Below, piece by piece: positions 53,072 through 62,194 of a stretch of 64,000 nt of DNA. Source of the stretch: Acidimicrobiia bacterium (GTDB lineage Bacteria > Acidobacteriota > Vicinamibacteria > Vicinamibacterales > SCN-69-37). The notes under the pieces are model-generated. The model made no database searches, was not told where the DNA came from, and saw nothing but the letters and a program-made list of their open reading frames with translations. Positions within the stretch are counted from its first letter, which is position 1, and each line of letters begins with the position of its first letter. The stretch is from the NCBI GenBank assembly GCA_016871335.1, contig VFZF01000014.1, positions 1-64,000 of the forward strand, in the 5' to 3' direction. Position numbers and translations under genes: made by a program.

Positions 53072-54087
53072 CACCACAAACGATCCTTTCCTGGCGCCAT
53101 CAATCCGAAGTATTCATACGCGCGCGCAGTGGCCACCCGGCCGCGCGCCGTACGCTCGAGGAATCCGATCTGAATCAGATACGGTTCGTAGACATCCTCG
53201 ATCGCATCCCGTTCCTCACCAATCGCCGCCGCCAGGCTGCTCAGCCCGACCGGCCCGCCGCTGAATTTGTCGATGATCGTCCGCAACAACCGGCGATCGG
53301 CTTCATCAAATCCGTGCGCATCCACTTCCAGCAGCTTCAACGCCTCGTGGCACACGTCGGCCGTGATGATGCCATCGGCCCGCACCTGCGCAAAGTCCCT
53401 GATCCGCCGCAGCAGCCGGTTCGCGATGCGTGGTGTGCCGCGTGATCGCCGCGCAATTTCCTCCGCAGCGCCGGCTGACGTGTCCACACCGAGAATGCGC
53501 GCGGACCGCGTCACGATCTCCGTCAGATCCACGCCCTGGTAAAAATCAAGCCGATGCACAATCCCGAACCGCGCGCGCAACGGCGACGTCAACAACCCCG
53601 CCCGCGTCGTCGCCCCAATCAGCGTGAACGGCTGCAACGGCACCTTCACCGATCGCGCACTGGGCCCCTGGCCGATGAGGATGTCGAGCTCAAAATCCTC
53701 CATGGCCGGATAGAGGATTTCCTCAATCACCGGACTCATGCGGTGGATTTCGTCGATGAACAACACCTCGCGCGCCTGCAGATTGGTCAACATCGCTGCG
53801 AGGTCCCCGGGCTTCTCAAGCACGGGTCCGGATGTCGATCGCACCGCCACGCCCAGTTCGTTGGCGATCACGTACGCCAGCGTGGTCTTGCCCAGCCCTG
53901 GCGGTCCGTACACCAGCACGTGATCCAGCGCTTCCCCGCGCTGACGTGTGGCCTCGATCGACACCAGCAGGTTTTCGCGCACACGATCCTGCCCGATGTA
54001 TTCGTTGAGTGTGCGTGGACGCAGCCCCGCGTCATACTGCGCGTCGTCGTCCACCGGCAGCGCGTTGACCAGCGTGTCGTCCTTCAT
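53071..54087 (-). CDS. ruvB: Holliday junction branch-migration ATPase RuvB
   Basis: 338 residues. [20 protein letters not shown], Walker [14 protein letters not shown] near residue 60, Walker [14 protein letters not shown] near 112, [18 protein letters not shown], and the C-terminal winged helix [20 protein letters not shown]. Works with RuvA and RuvC encoded just upstream. Overlaps ruvA by 4 bases and fabH by 3. Confidence 0.97.
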   Translation of the reverse strand: MKDDTLVNALPVDDDAQYDAGLRPRTLNEYIGQDRVRENLLVSIEATRQRGEALDHVLVYGPPGLGKTTLAYVIANELGVAVRSTSGPVLEKPGDLAAMLTNLQAREVLFIDEIHRMSPVIEEILYPAMEDFELDILIGQGPSARSVKVPLQPFTLIGATTRAGLLTSPLRARFGIVHRLDFYQGVDLTEIVTRSARILGVDTSAGAAEEIARRSRGTPRIANRLLRRIRDFAQVRADGIITADVCHEALKLLEVDAHGFDEADRRLLRTIIDKFSGGPVGLSSLAAAIGEERDAIEDVYEPYLIQIGFLERTARGRVATARAYEYFGLMAPGKDRLW

Positions 54088-54692
54088 CGGGCCAGTTCCT
54101 TCAACACGTCACGCAGCGTCTGTTCGAATGCGGCGGGTATCCCGTCACGCCCGAGCACACGATCGGCCGCCTTCTCTGCCGTGGCACGCTGATATCCCAG
54201 ATTCGCCAACGCCGAGAGCACGTCTTCACGGACGCTGTCCGCAGGCGCCATCGGCGCTGCCGGATCACCGCCGACCTCCTCCTGCGCGAGGCGATCCTTC
54301 AAGTCCACCACCAGTCGCTCGGCCGTCTTCCGCCCAACACCGGGAATCGCCGTGAGACGGCCCAGATCGTTGCCGCGAATGGCGCGCACCAACTCCTGCG
54401 GCTCAAGGCCAGACAACACGGCGAGCGCAAGCTTCGGTCCGACACCACTGACGCCGATGAGCCGCTCGAACAGGTTCTGCTCGAGGTCTGTCGCAAACCC
54501 GAACAACTGCAGGACGTCCTCACGCACATGCGTGTGAATGCGCAGCGTGACACGCGTGCCCGGATCGCCCAGGGTGTAAATCGTATACAGCGGCGCCCAC
54601 ACCTCGTAGCCGACGCCGTTGACGTCGACCACGATGCGCTGGGGACGCCGCGCGTCCTTGCAGGCGAGCACGCCGGTGAGGGTGGCGATCAC
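54084..54692 (-). CDS. ruvA: Holliday junction-binding protein RuvA
   Basis: 202 residues from GTG 54692, which overlaps the ruvC stop as GTGA (the frame runs on to 55070 but that part is antisense-like noise inside ruvC). [31 protein letters not shown], two HhH motifs ([17 protein letters not shown] and [20 protein letters not shown]) and a C-terminal three-helix domain with [17 protein letters not shown] that contacts RuvB. Confidence 0.95.
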   Translation of the reverse strand: MIATLTGVLACKDARRPQRIVVDVNGVGYEVWAPLYTIYTLGDPGTRVTLRIHTHVREDVLQLFGFATDLEQNLFERLIGVSGVGPKLALAVLSGLEPQELVRAIRGNDLGRLTAIPGVGRKTAERLVVDLKDRLAQEEVGGDPAAPMAPADSVREDVLSALANLGYQRATAEKAADRVLGRDGIPAAFEQTLRDVLKELAR

Positions 54693-55255
54693 GGCGCCTG
54701 CCGCCGCGCGGTCGCTGCGGGTTTGTAGTCTCGCCAGTTGCGGAGGTGCTTGGGCCGCGCACGGGTAGCGCGCGCTTCCAGCGCAGACGTGCCGGAGTGG
54801 ACATGGCACAACGCCGCCGCGAGGGCATCCGCCGCGTCGTGCGGTGTGGGGACCTCGGTCAACCCCAGCAGCAGTTTCACCATCTGCTGCATCTGCACCT
54901 TGTCGGCGCGGCCGTACCCGACCACGGCCAGTTTGATCTCCGCTGGGGTGTATTCGACAACCGGCACCCCCACCTGCTGGGCAGCGAGCAACGCGACACC
55001 ACGCGCGTGCCCGAGCTGCAGCGCCGACCGTACGTTCCTGGCGTAAAACAGATTTTCGACCACCACACACGCCGGCGCCGCGTCACGCAGGAGGCGCGAG
55101 AGGCCGTCGTGGATGACGTGCAGCCGTTCGGGGAAGGTGGAGCCCGTCGGCGGCGTCAACGCGCCGCACGTCACAAGGCGATGCCGGGTGCCGTCGGTCT
55201 CCACGCACCCGTAACCGGTGCGCGTCGAGCCCGGGTCAATCCCGAAGATTCTCAC
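54689..55255 (-). CDS. ruvC: Holliday junction resolvase RuvC
   Basis: 188 residues from GTG 55255, overlapping the yebC stop (GTGA). Catalytic acids in FGIDPGSTRTGYG (Asp), VVVENLFYARN (Glu), and PHDAADALAAAL (Asp pair). Cuts Holliday junctions during recombination. Part of yebC-ruvC-ruvA-ruvB, a widely conserved order. Confidence 0.96.
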   Translation of the reverse strand: MRIFGIDPGSTRTGYGCVETDGTRHRLVTCGALTPPTGSTFPERLHVIHDGLSRLLRDAAPACVVVENLFYARNVRSALQLGHARGVALLAAQQVGVPVVEYTPAEIKLAVVGYGRADKVQMQQMVKLLLGLTEVPTPHDAADALAAALCHVHSGTSALEARATRARPKHLRNWRDYKPAATARRQAP

Positions 55256-56001
55256 GTCAGAGACGCCTCGATGTCTTTTTCGTCGAAGTCGGCATTGGTC
55301 CACACGTTGCGCGTGTCGTCACTGTCGTCGAGCGCTTCCATCAGCTTCATCATCTGCTGGACGGTCTTGCCCTCGATGGAGATCGTGTTCTTCGGCAACA
55401 TCGCGACTTCAGACCGCGTCGGTTCGATGCCCTGCGCCTTGATCGCGTCGAGCACCGCCTGGTGCGCCTCAGGGCTGCAGGTCACTTCCCAGGAGTCGCC
55501 GTCCTCCTGCATGTCGTCCGCGCCCGCTTCCAGCGCCACGTTCATCAGCGCATCTTCCTGCGCCCTGGACTTGTCGACGACGATCAGCCCCTTCTTGTCG
55601 AACATCCAGCCGACACTGTTGGCTTCGCCAAGGTTTCCGCCGTACTTGCCGAAGATGTGCCGGATCTCCGAGACCGTGCGATTCCGGTTGTCGGTGATCG
55701 TGTCCACCATCACCGCGACGCCACCAGGACCGTAGCCCTCGTACATGATCTCGTCGTAGATCAGGCCTTCTTCTTCACCCGTGCCGCGGCGAATCGCGCG
55801 CTTGATGTTGTCAGCGGGCATGTTCACCGACTTTGCTTCCGCGATGATCGTGCGCAGACGCGGGTTCATGTCGGGATCACCGCCGCCGTTCCTCGCGGCG
55901 ATGGTCAACTCCTTGATGATCCGGGTGAAGATCTTGCCGCGCTTGGCGTCAGCGGCGCCCTTCTTGTGTTTGATCGTGTGCCACTTTGAATGGCCTGACA
56001 T
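55252..56001 (-). CDS. yebC: YebC/PmpR-family transcription/translation factor
   Basis: 249 residues, the usual length. SGHSKWHTIKHKKGAADAKR at the start, FTRIIKELTIAARNGG, NMPADNIKRAIRRGTGE, YEGYGPGGVAVMVDTITDNR and LEALDDSDDTRNVWTNADF at the end. The family binds DNA as a regulator in some bacteria and relieves ribosome stalling in others. First gene of the ruv operon. Confidence 0.96.
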   Translation of the reverse strand: MSGHSKWHTIKHKKGAADAKRGKIFTRIIKELTIAARNGGGDPDMNPRLRTIIAEAKSVNMPADNIKRAIRRGTGEEEGLIYDEIMYEGYGPGGVAVMVDTITDNRNRTVSEIRHIFGKYGGNLGEANSVGWMFDKKGLIVVDKSRAQEDALMNVALEAGADDMQEDGDSWEVTCSPEAHQAVLDAIKAQGIEPTRSEVAMLPKNTISIEGKTVQQMMKLMEALDDSDDTRNVWTNADFDEKDIEASLT

Positions 56002-56066
56002 GCCGTACTCCCCGCAATAAAAACGCCCCCTCGCGGGTGGCTGAAATGACCCTGAATGCTAACACG

Positions 56067-56843
56067 TCAACGTTTACGGGCCAGAATCACCCAGGTATCC
56101 GCTTCCGGATGCCAGACTTCCCCGCGATAGCCGCCAAGCACATGATCGATCCGGAACCCGACCCGTTCGAGCCGGGTCAGCACCTGATCCATCGGCAAGG
56201 TGCGAAATGTCAGCTGAAACTCGTGGCGCCGGACGGTCCGCCCGGTGCGGACGATGTACTGTTCATCGAAGATCGTGAGGCCCTTGCGCCGGTCCTGACG
56301 CACTGATTCGACCAGCGTCAACGTGGTGCCGGCTGAGAGGCGGCCCTTGAGAGGGATCCGGCGCTCGTATTCCTCCCAGGCGGACAGGTCGGGCACGAGG
56401 TCGATCGCCAACAGCCCACCCCGGGACAACCCCGCCGCCGCGGCATCGAGGGTCGCGTTCACATCCGCGTCGCGCACGAGGGACTGCAAGAGCCCGTAGG
56501 CGGCGACCACGGCCTTGAACCGCTTGGGGCGGAACGGCCATGTCCGGACGTCCCCACGAATCAGGGCCGGTCGCAGCGCGACTGGCATCCGGCGGAGTCG
56601 GCGGCGCGCGCGATCGAGCATGGGCTCCGACCGGTCGATGCCGATCGTGCGGCCGGCACCGGCACGGACACGCGCCATCGGCGCGAGAAGTCGGCCGGTG
56701 CCGCAGCCGAGTTCAAGCAGATCGCCGTCGATCGATTTGGCGATGCGCTTCCAGAAGGCGACGTCGCGGCGCCCGAGTGTGCGCGCGTTTTCCCAGTCGT
56801 AAAAGGGCGCGTACGCGTCCCACCCCTGCCAACCTTCAGACAT
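56067..56843 (-). CDS. Class I SAM-dependent methyltransferase
   Basis: 258 residues from ATG 56843. WDAYAPFYDWENARTLGRRD at the N-terminus, motif I LLELGCGTGRLLAPMARV near residue 43, GIDRSEPMLDRARRRL, and VVAAYGLLQSLV plus LSRGGLLAIDLVPDLSAWEE. The lid region and C-terminal HVLGGYRGEVWHPEADTWVI resemble Methyltransf_25-type enzymes. Substrate unknown. It overlaps the preceding permease fragment by 8 bases. Confidence 0.85.
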   Translation of the reverse strand: MSEGWQGWDAYAPFYDWENARTLGRRDVAFWKRIAKSIDGDLLELGCGTGRLLAPMARVRAGAGRTIGIDRSEPMLDRARRRLRRMPVALRPALIRGDVRTWPFRPKRFKAVVAAYGLLQSLVRDADVNATLDAAAAGLSRGGLLAIDLVPDLSAWEEYERRIPLKGRLSAGTTLTLVESVRQDRRKGLTIFDEQYIVRTGRTVRRHEFQLTFRTLPMDQVLTRLERVGFRIDHVLGGYRGEVWHPEADTWVILARKR

Positions 56844-57075
56844 GTCCCAACGTTCCTTCCTCGCGGGCGCCCTGCATCGCCCGCGCCAATAGCCACAGTC
56901 CACGCGGCACGCCGATGACCGCCGATCCGCACAGCATCATGAGCGAGGACCACACGCCGGGCACACCCACGTCATCCAGCATAGTGGCGCGACATCCGTT
57001 CCACGCGTGGGTCGATGGCAACCATGCCGCCAGCCGCTCGAGCCCGGCCGGCAGACTGCTGGTCGGATCTGACAC
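56836..57075 (-). pseudogene. ABC-2 type permease, C-terminal fragment
   Basis: 79 codons from GTG 57075. The sequence LERLAAWLPSTHAWNGCRAT, MLDDVGVPGVWSSLMML and VPRGLWLLARAMQGAREEGT corresponds to the last two membrane segments and tail of ABC-2 transporter permeases (usual form: LP.TYALDG.RA.ML). The N-terminal four helices and the ATPase gene are missing upstream. I treat it as a remnant that may still be translated because it is coupled to the methyltransferase start. Confidence 0.55.
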
Positions 57076-57417
57076 GTCGGCCTCAGCGTCGCCAATGACG
57101 CGTCGGCCGGCGCAGACTGCAGCGCTGCCGACATGCGACGAACGACGGTCGTGTCGTGGCGGCCGTCACCCGACTGCCGTACCAGCCCTGCGATCACGAT
57201 CAGGACGTCACGACAAGGCCCTCGCGCAGGCAGGGGGCACGAGCCTCGACGCGGTGCGGGGCGGTCTCCTGCGCAAGCGTGTAGGGGCACGCGCCGCCGA
57301 GCGGCACGCGCGTCCACTCGATGACGCGATGGACATCCACGAGCGCATCCGGCTGCACGGATCGCCAGACGCCGAACGCCAGGCTCGCACACGCGAGCGT
57401 CCAGACAAGACGCCGGA
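57076..57417 (-). other. Degenerate region upstream of the permease fragment
   Basis: About 340 bases without a convincing full gene. A minus-strand frame from 57436 to 57200 begins with a plausible membrane helix (LIRRLVWTLACASLAFGVWR) and ends at LREGLVVTS. A second frame continues with DVLIVIAGLVRQSGDGRHDT. Neither matches a family I recognise. Together they may be a frameshifted or decayed coding sequence linked to the permease fragment. Confidence 0.35.
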
Positions 57418-59880
57418 TCAGTACTGCACGAGCCATCGGGCCGCGCGCTCCACGTCGGCCTCCGTTGGCAGGAACACGTCTTCAAGCGGCGGCGAGTACG
57501 GCACCGGCGTATCCAGTGCGCCGACCACGCGCACGGGCGCGTCAAGCCACTCGAACGCATCCTCCTGGATGATCGCCGCGAGGGACTCGCCGATGCCGCC
57601 GGTCCGGGAATCTTCCTGCAGCACCAACACCCGGCCCGTCTGCCGAGCGACCGCCAGCACCGCGTCACGATCGAGCGGCGCAAGTGTGCGCAAGTCAAGC
57701 ACCGAGGCCTCAATGCCGTCCGCACTCAGTCGTTCAGCGACGCGCCGCCCAACATGCACGTACGCGCCATAGGAGATGATCGCGAGGTCCTGCCCGGCCC
57801 GGCGAAGCGCGGCCTTGCCGATCGGCAGTGGTGCAGGCGCCGCCTCATCGATCAGTTGCTTCACGCGAGGATCGCGATACAGCGCAATGTGCTCGTAATA
57901 CAGCACGGGATCAGGATCCGCGACAGCCGCCGCCAACAAGGCCCGTGCGTCGTGAGGCGTGGATGGACACACAATCTTGAGACCGGGTGTGCGATAGAAC
58001 CATGGCTCGGTGTTCTGCGAGTGGTACGGCCCGGCGTGCCGCAATCCGCCCCACGGCATGCGCACCACCATCGGCACCTCTCCGCCCCAGCGGTACCGGA
58101 TCTTCGCGGCGTTGTTCACCAACTGGTTGAAGCCGGTCGCGACGAAGTCGTTGAACTGAATTTCGCCGATGGGCCGGAGCCCCGCCAATGCCGCACCGAC
58201 ACACGTGCCGAGCACCGCGCCCTCGGCCAGCGGCGCATTGAGAATTCGGTCGCCGTGGTCCTTGAGCAGAGGCCGCAACAGCAGGAACGCGTTGCCGTAC
58301 TGCCCGCCGCAGTCCTCACCAAACACAAACGTCCGCGGGTCGGTGCTCAGCGCATCACCCACACCGAGCATCACGGCTTCCAGAAACGTCGTGCCCGTCT
58401 TGTCGAACGCGGGCGCGGCCTCCACCTGCAGCGGCGTCGTCGACGGCACGCGCTGGCGTCGCACCGCCGGGTCCAGCACCTCGACACGCCGGCGATCGAC
58501 CGGGTCATGCTTGAAGACACCAGCGGTCACCGTGGCCGGGTCGGGCCACGGCGCAGCAATCACCGCCTGCGCCTCGGCTTCAACCAGCGCGTCAACCTCC
58601 GCCTTGATCTGCGCGACGTCCGCCTCGGTCAGCACTCCACGTGCCACGAGTCGCTGTGCGTACCGCTTGATCGGGTCCCGTTCGCTCCAGAACGCGTACA
58701 GCTCCGGGTTCGCATATCCCTGCGGCGTCAACGGCGGATAGTCCCAGCCGAGCTGCGGGTCCTTGCCCAGATACAACATGTCGTCGTGATGGGCGTGCCC
58801 ACACATGCGCATCGCGACCACTTCAATCAGGGTCGGACCGTCACCGGCACGTGCGCGATCCGCCGCCCACGTAAACGCCGCCATCACGGCCTCCGGATCC
58901 GTGCCGTCGATCGTGATTCCGGGAATGCCGTAGCCGATCGCCTTGTCCGCAAAGACGCGCACCGCCGATTGATCCCGCACCGGAGTGGACAACGCGGTCT
59001 GGTTGTTCTGCAGACAAAAAATCACGGGCAGCCGCCGGGCCGCACACAGATTGATCGCCTCATGCCACTCACCCAGCGACGACCCGCCTTCGCCGATGAA
59101 CGACACGGCAACACGCGGCGCTTTCGTCTGCGCGAACGCAAAGCCCATCCCCGCCGCCGTCAACGTGCTGATCGACAGCGGCGCCGAGGCAGGCAACACG
59201 CCCCACCCGAAATCGCCGAGGTGGAGGTCGCGCCCGTCCATGGGGGGCCCCGCCTTGCCCATCTGCGCACTCAACACGGCGCGCACGGCCTCGCCGTCGC
59301 CGCGCATCGCGAGCGCCACGCCGAGATCGCGAATCAACGGCGCAACCACATCGCCACGCCACTCGCCCGAGTCGGTCCGGTACGCCGCCCCGCGACGAAG
59401 ACGCAACGCGGCCGCGTAGATGGCCTCCTGCCCCAACGAGCGGAACCCCTTGCCCTGAAACGACGCCGCACCGTAGCGCACTTCGCCGCCGGAGAAAAAC
59501 TGCTTGAGCCGGTTGTCCACCGCGCGGGTCAGCGCCATGCCCCGCAGCATCTCGACACGCTCGTCGTCACGCAGGCTGCCCGCGATCAGGGTCCGGCAGA
59601 AGAACCCGTCAACGGCCTCGATCAGCTCGGTAGCGGCCTGTGCGGCCCGCACGTCGCTCGTGACGCCGGGAATGGTCTCGATCCCGGGCGAGGCGTGACT
59701 CGTCAGATGGGTGCGAATGGCATCCGGCAACACGCGCCGGAGGTGCGTTCGGGTGCGCGCGAGATCTGCACCGTTCAGTGCGTCGAAGGCGCCGAGGACG
59801 GCGGGGAGGCCAAAGGGATGTCGCTCGGCGATGAAGGCGCAAAGGCTCTCCCGCAGAGCATCCTGGTGCTTCCGGCTCAT
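57418..59880 (-). CDS. Fused E1 alpha-beta subunit of a 2-oxoacid dehydrogenase
   Basis: 820 residues from ATG 59880 (TAATG overlap with hrpB). An N-terminal ~105-residue helical extension is followed by E1-alpha: SLGQEAIYAAAL, the TPP-binding GEGGSSLGEWHEAINLCAAR with QNNQTALSTP (GEG in place of GDG), and MRMCGHAHHDDMLY. Then comes E1-beta: FVFGEDCGGQYGNAFL, RILNAPLAEGAVLGTCVGAA, GEIQFNDFV, RMPWGGLRHAGPYHSQNTEP. These resemble branched-chain/pyruvate-type E1 enzymes fused in one chain, as in several Bacteroidota and Acidobacteriota. No E2 or E3 gene is adjacent. Likely decarboxylates pyruvate or branched-chain 2-oxoacids; substrate not resolved. Confidence 0.88.
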   Translation of the reverse strand: MSRKHQDALRESLCAFIAERHPFGLPAVLGAFDALNGADLARTRTHLRRVLPDAIRTHLTSHASPGIETIPGVTSDVRAAQAATELIEAVDGFFCRTLIAGSLRDDERVEMLRGMALTRAVDNRLKQFFSGGEVRYGAASFQGKGFRSLGQEAIYAAALRLRRGAAYRTDSGEWRGDVVAPLIRDLGVALAMRGDGEAVRAVLSAQMGKAGPPMDGRDLHLGDFGWGVLPASAPLSISTLTAAGMGFAFAQTKAPRVAVSFIGEGGSSLGEWHEAINLCAARRLPVIFCLQNNQTALSTPVRDQSAVRVFADKAIGYGIPGITIDGTDPEAVMAAFTWAADRARAGDGPTLIEVVAMRMCGHAHHDDMLYLGKDPQLGWDYPPLTPQGYANPELYAFWSERDPIKRYAQRLVARGVLTEADVAQIKAEVDALVEAEAQAVIAAPWPDPATVTAGVFKHDPVDRRRVEVLDPAVRRQRVPSTTPLQVEAAPAFDKTGTTFLEAVMLGVGDALSTDPRTFVFGEDCGGQYGNAFLLLRPLLKDHGDRILNAPLAEGAVLGTCVGAALAGLRPIGEIQFNDFVATGFNQLVNNAAKIRYRWGGEVPMVVRMPWGGLRHAGPYHSQNTEPWFYRTPGLKIVCPSTPHDARALLAAAVADPDPVLYYEHIALYRDPRVKQLIDEAAPAPLPIGKAALRRAGQDLAIISYGAYVHVGRRVAERLSADGIEASVLDLRTLAPLDRDAVLAVARQTGRVLVLQEDSRTGGIGESLAAIIQEDAFEWLDAPVRVVGALDTPVPYSPPLEDVFLPTEADVERAARWLVQY

Positions 59881-62180
59881 TACTTTGGCAACTGTACACG
59901 GAAAGTCGGTACCGCAGACCACGGATCCTCGGGCCACGGATGCTTCGGATACCGGCCCCGCAGTTCCTTCCGTACCTCGGGATATCCACGCGTCCAGAAA
60001 CTCTTCAGGTCGCGGGTCACCTGCACGGGCCGGTGGTTCGGCGCCAGGAGCGTGAAGGTGACCGGCACCGCCCGCGGCCCCAGCCGCGGTGTCTCAGCCA
60101 GGCCAAACACCTCCTGCAACTTCACCGCCACCTCCACGCCACCATCGTCGCGATACAGGAGCGGGTGTTCGCGTCCACTGGGCACCCGCAGGACGTCGGG
60201 CGCGAGGCGATCGAGATCCGCACGCACAGGGCCGGGCACGTGGTCGTCGAGGCGCACATCGTCCAGGCGGGTGGCACACGCCACCGCCGCGGTCACCAGC
60301 GCGTCGCGGTCAATCGAAATGCCCGCGAACTCCAGCCGGCGCAGGAGCCGGACGTCGTGTTCGGAGGGACCACGACGCTGCCAGGCGGCTCGGAGGAGCG
60401 GCGCCGCCTCGTCCGGATCGATCGGCGCGGCACGTTCGCGCAACACAAGTGCCTCGTACCGCTCCACGCGCCGGGCACGGACCGTCGAGGTGTCCTCCAT
60501 GAATTCGTGCACGGTCTCAAGGTGCGTCGGCTCCAGCCACTCCGGGTCGATGGACGACGCCAGCCGGATCAGGGCATCAGCGCCTGGCGCCACGCCGGCT
60601 GTGACATCGACCGCCACAATGAAGTCCGCGTGCCGCACGCCACTCTCGCGCGCGAGCGTGGCGCCCGATCCGGACGCCAGCAGAAACGCGTCCCGGCTGG
60701 ACATCCGTCGCCGCGCCACGCGATCGGGGTACGCCGCCAGCACGGCCCGCCGAAGGTCCTCGTCGCTCACAGGCGCGGCAGTCGGTGTCGTCAACTGCTG
60801 CGCGATGTGACGCAGGTGCGCCGGGGTCGCGTGTTCATCCCCAAACACCTCAAGGTCGGACGTCCGGGTGTCGCCGGCCACCGCGGCACGTAGGCGGACG
60901 CCTTCCGAGAGCGACGCACAGACGCGGGCGGCGCGGGCGGCGCCTCCGGTGGCCACCAGGAGCCGGGCCAGACGCGGATGCAGCGGCAGCCGTCGCATCT
61001 CCCGGCCGTCGCGGGTCAGACGCCCCTGCGCATCGATCGCACCAAGCCGATGCAGCAGCGTGATGGCGGCCTCGAGAGCATGAGGGGGAGGGGCCTCGAA
61101 CCAGTCGAACCTCCGCGGATCGCCGCCCCACGCGACGACATCGAGGACCGGACCGGCCAGGTCGATCCGCACGATGTCCGGGTCACGATGGGGCCGCAAC
61201 CGATCGCGCGCATCCCAGAGCCGGTACACCACACCGGCCTGCGTCCGCCCCGCACGACCCGCCCGCTGGTCGGCCGAATCCATGGAGATACGCTCGGTCA
61301 CCAGTGCGTCGAGGGCGCGGCCTGCATCGTACCGGGCGACCTTCTGCAGTCCCGCGTCCACCACCGCCACCACATCCGGCACCGTCACCGTGGTTTCCGC
61401 GAGGTTGGTCGCAAGCACGATCCTCGCGCCTCCCTCCGGCAGTGGGGTCAATGCGCGATCCTGCTCGTCAGCCTCAAGACCGCCATGGAGCGGCAGCACC
61501 GGCCAGGGCACGCCGTCCAGCGCCTGTGCGGCGGCCTGAATCTCACGCGCCCCCGGCAGGAAACACAGCACCGCTCCCCGGTGCGCCGCCGCGAGCCGGC
61601 GCGCGGCCTCAGCCACCGGCACACCCGGGTGATACGACACATCGAGGGCGAACTGCCGCCCCGGGACCGTCACCACTGGGCACCCACCCAGGTACGCCGC
61701 AATGCGCGCGGGATCAATCGTCGCGGACATCACGACAATCCGGAGATCGTCGCGGGCCAGCCAGGCCTGCTTGACGAGCGCCAGTCCCAGGTCGGCGTGA
61801 ATGCTCCGTTCGTGGAATTCGTCGAGCACGACCGTGCGGACCCCGGTCAGCAGCGGATCCTGATGGAGCAGGTCCGTGAGCACCCCTTCTGTCGCGACCG
61901 TGAGGCGCGTCGCCGCCGACACCCGTTTGTCAAAGCGGACGTGCCAGCCGACCTCGCGGCCGATCGTCCATCCGCGCTCCTCCGCGATCCGCCTGGCGAT
62001 GGACCGCGCGGCCACCCGGCGGGGCTGCAGCACCAGAACGGGACCGTCGGCCACCAGTGCCGGTGGCACTCGTGTGGTCTTGCCGGCGCCCGGTGATGCC
62101 ACGACGACGACCGCGCGATGGGCGACGATTGCATCGGCAATACGCGACACATGACCATCGATTGGCAGCGGCAGGAGCAT
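59880..62180 (-). CDS. hrpB: ATP-dependent RNA helicase HrpB
   Basis: 766 residues from ATG 62180 (a GTG precedes). DEAH-type: Walker A VVVVASPGAGKTTRVPPALV near residue 35, motif II VLDEFHERSIHADLGLALV (DEFH), SAT in VMSATIDP, LATNLAETTVTVPDV, and RAGRAGRTQAGVVYRLW. The C-terminal HrpB-specific region includes VPVTFTLLAPNHRPVQVTRD and WTRGYPEVRKELRGRYPKHP (split across about residues 735-758). Role in mRNA or rRNA processing is not fully known. Confidence 0.95.
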   Translation of the reverse strand: MLLPLPIDGHVSRIADAIVAHRAVVVVASPGAGKTTRVPPALVADGPVLVLQPRRVAARSIARRIAEERGWTIGREVGWHVRFDKRVSAATRLTVATEGVLTDLLHQDPLLTGVRTVVLDEFHERSIHADLGLALVKQAWLARDDLRIVVMSATIDPARIAAYLGGCPVVTVPGRQFALDVSYHPGVPVAEAARRLAAAHRGAVLCFLPGAREIQAAAQALDGVPWPVLPLHGGLEADEQDRALTPLPEGGARIVLATNLAETTVTVPDVVAVVDAGLQKVARYDAGRALDALVTERISMDSADQRAGRAGRTQAGVVYRLWDARDRLRPHRDPDIVRIDLAGPVLDVVAWGGDPRRFDWFEAPPPHALEAAITLLHRLGAIDAQGRLTRDGREMRRLPLHPRLARLLVATGGAARAARVCASLSEGVRLRAAVAGDTRTSDLEVFGDEHATPAHLRHIAQQLTTPTAAPVSDEDLRRAVLAAYPDRVARRRMSSRDAFLLASGSGATLARESGVRHADFIVAVDVTAGVAPGADALIRLASSIDPEWLEPTHLETVHEFMEDTSTVRARRVERYEALVLRERAAPIDPDEAAPLLRAAWQRRGPSEHDVRLLRRLEFAGISIDRDALVTAAVACATRLDDVRLDDHVPGPVRADLDRLAPDVLRVPSGREHPLLYRDDGGVEVAVKLQEVFGLAETPRLGPRAVPVTFTLLAPNHRPVQVTRDLKSFWTRGYPEVRKELRGRYPKHPWPEDPWSAVPTFRVQLPK

Positions 62181-62194
62181 CACCTCAGAGAATA

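Noticed and set aside
54693-55070. N-terminal extension of ruvA to 328 codons
   Set aside because: It overlaps ruvC in another frame. RuvA proteins are ~200 residues and start at the VIATLTG segment, where GTG 54692 overlaps the ruvC stop.
56002-56066. Rho-independent terminator between the methyltransferase and yebC
   Set aside because: CCCCCTCGCGGGTGG near a short A-run forms at best a weak stem with no following T-tract in either direction.
57754-60810. 1018-codon open frame on the plus strand across the E1 dehydrogenase and hrpB genes
   Set aside because: Antisense to two clearly conserved genes; composition is Arg/His-rich as expected of GC-rich antisense frames, with no motifs.
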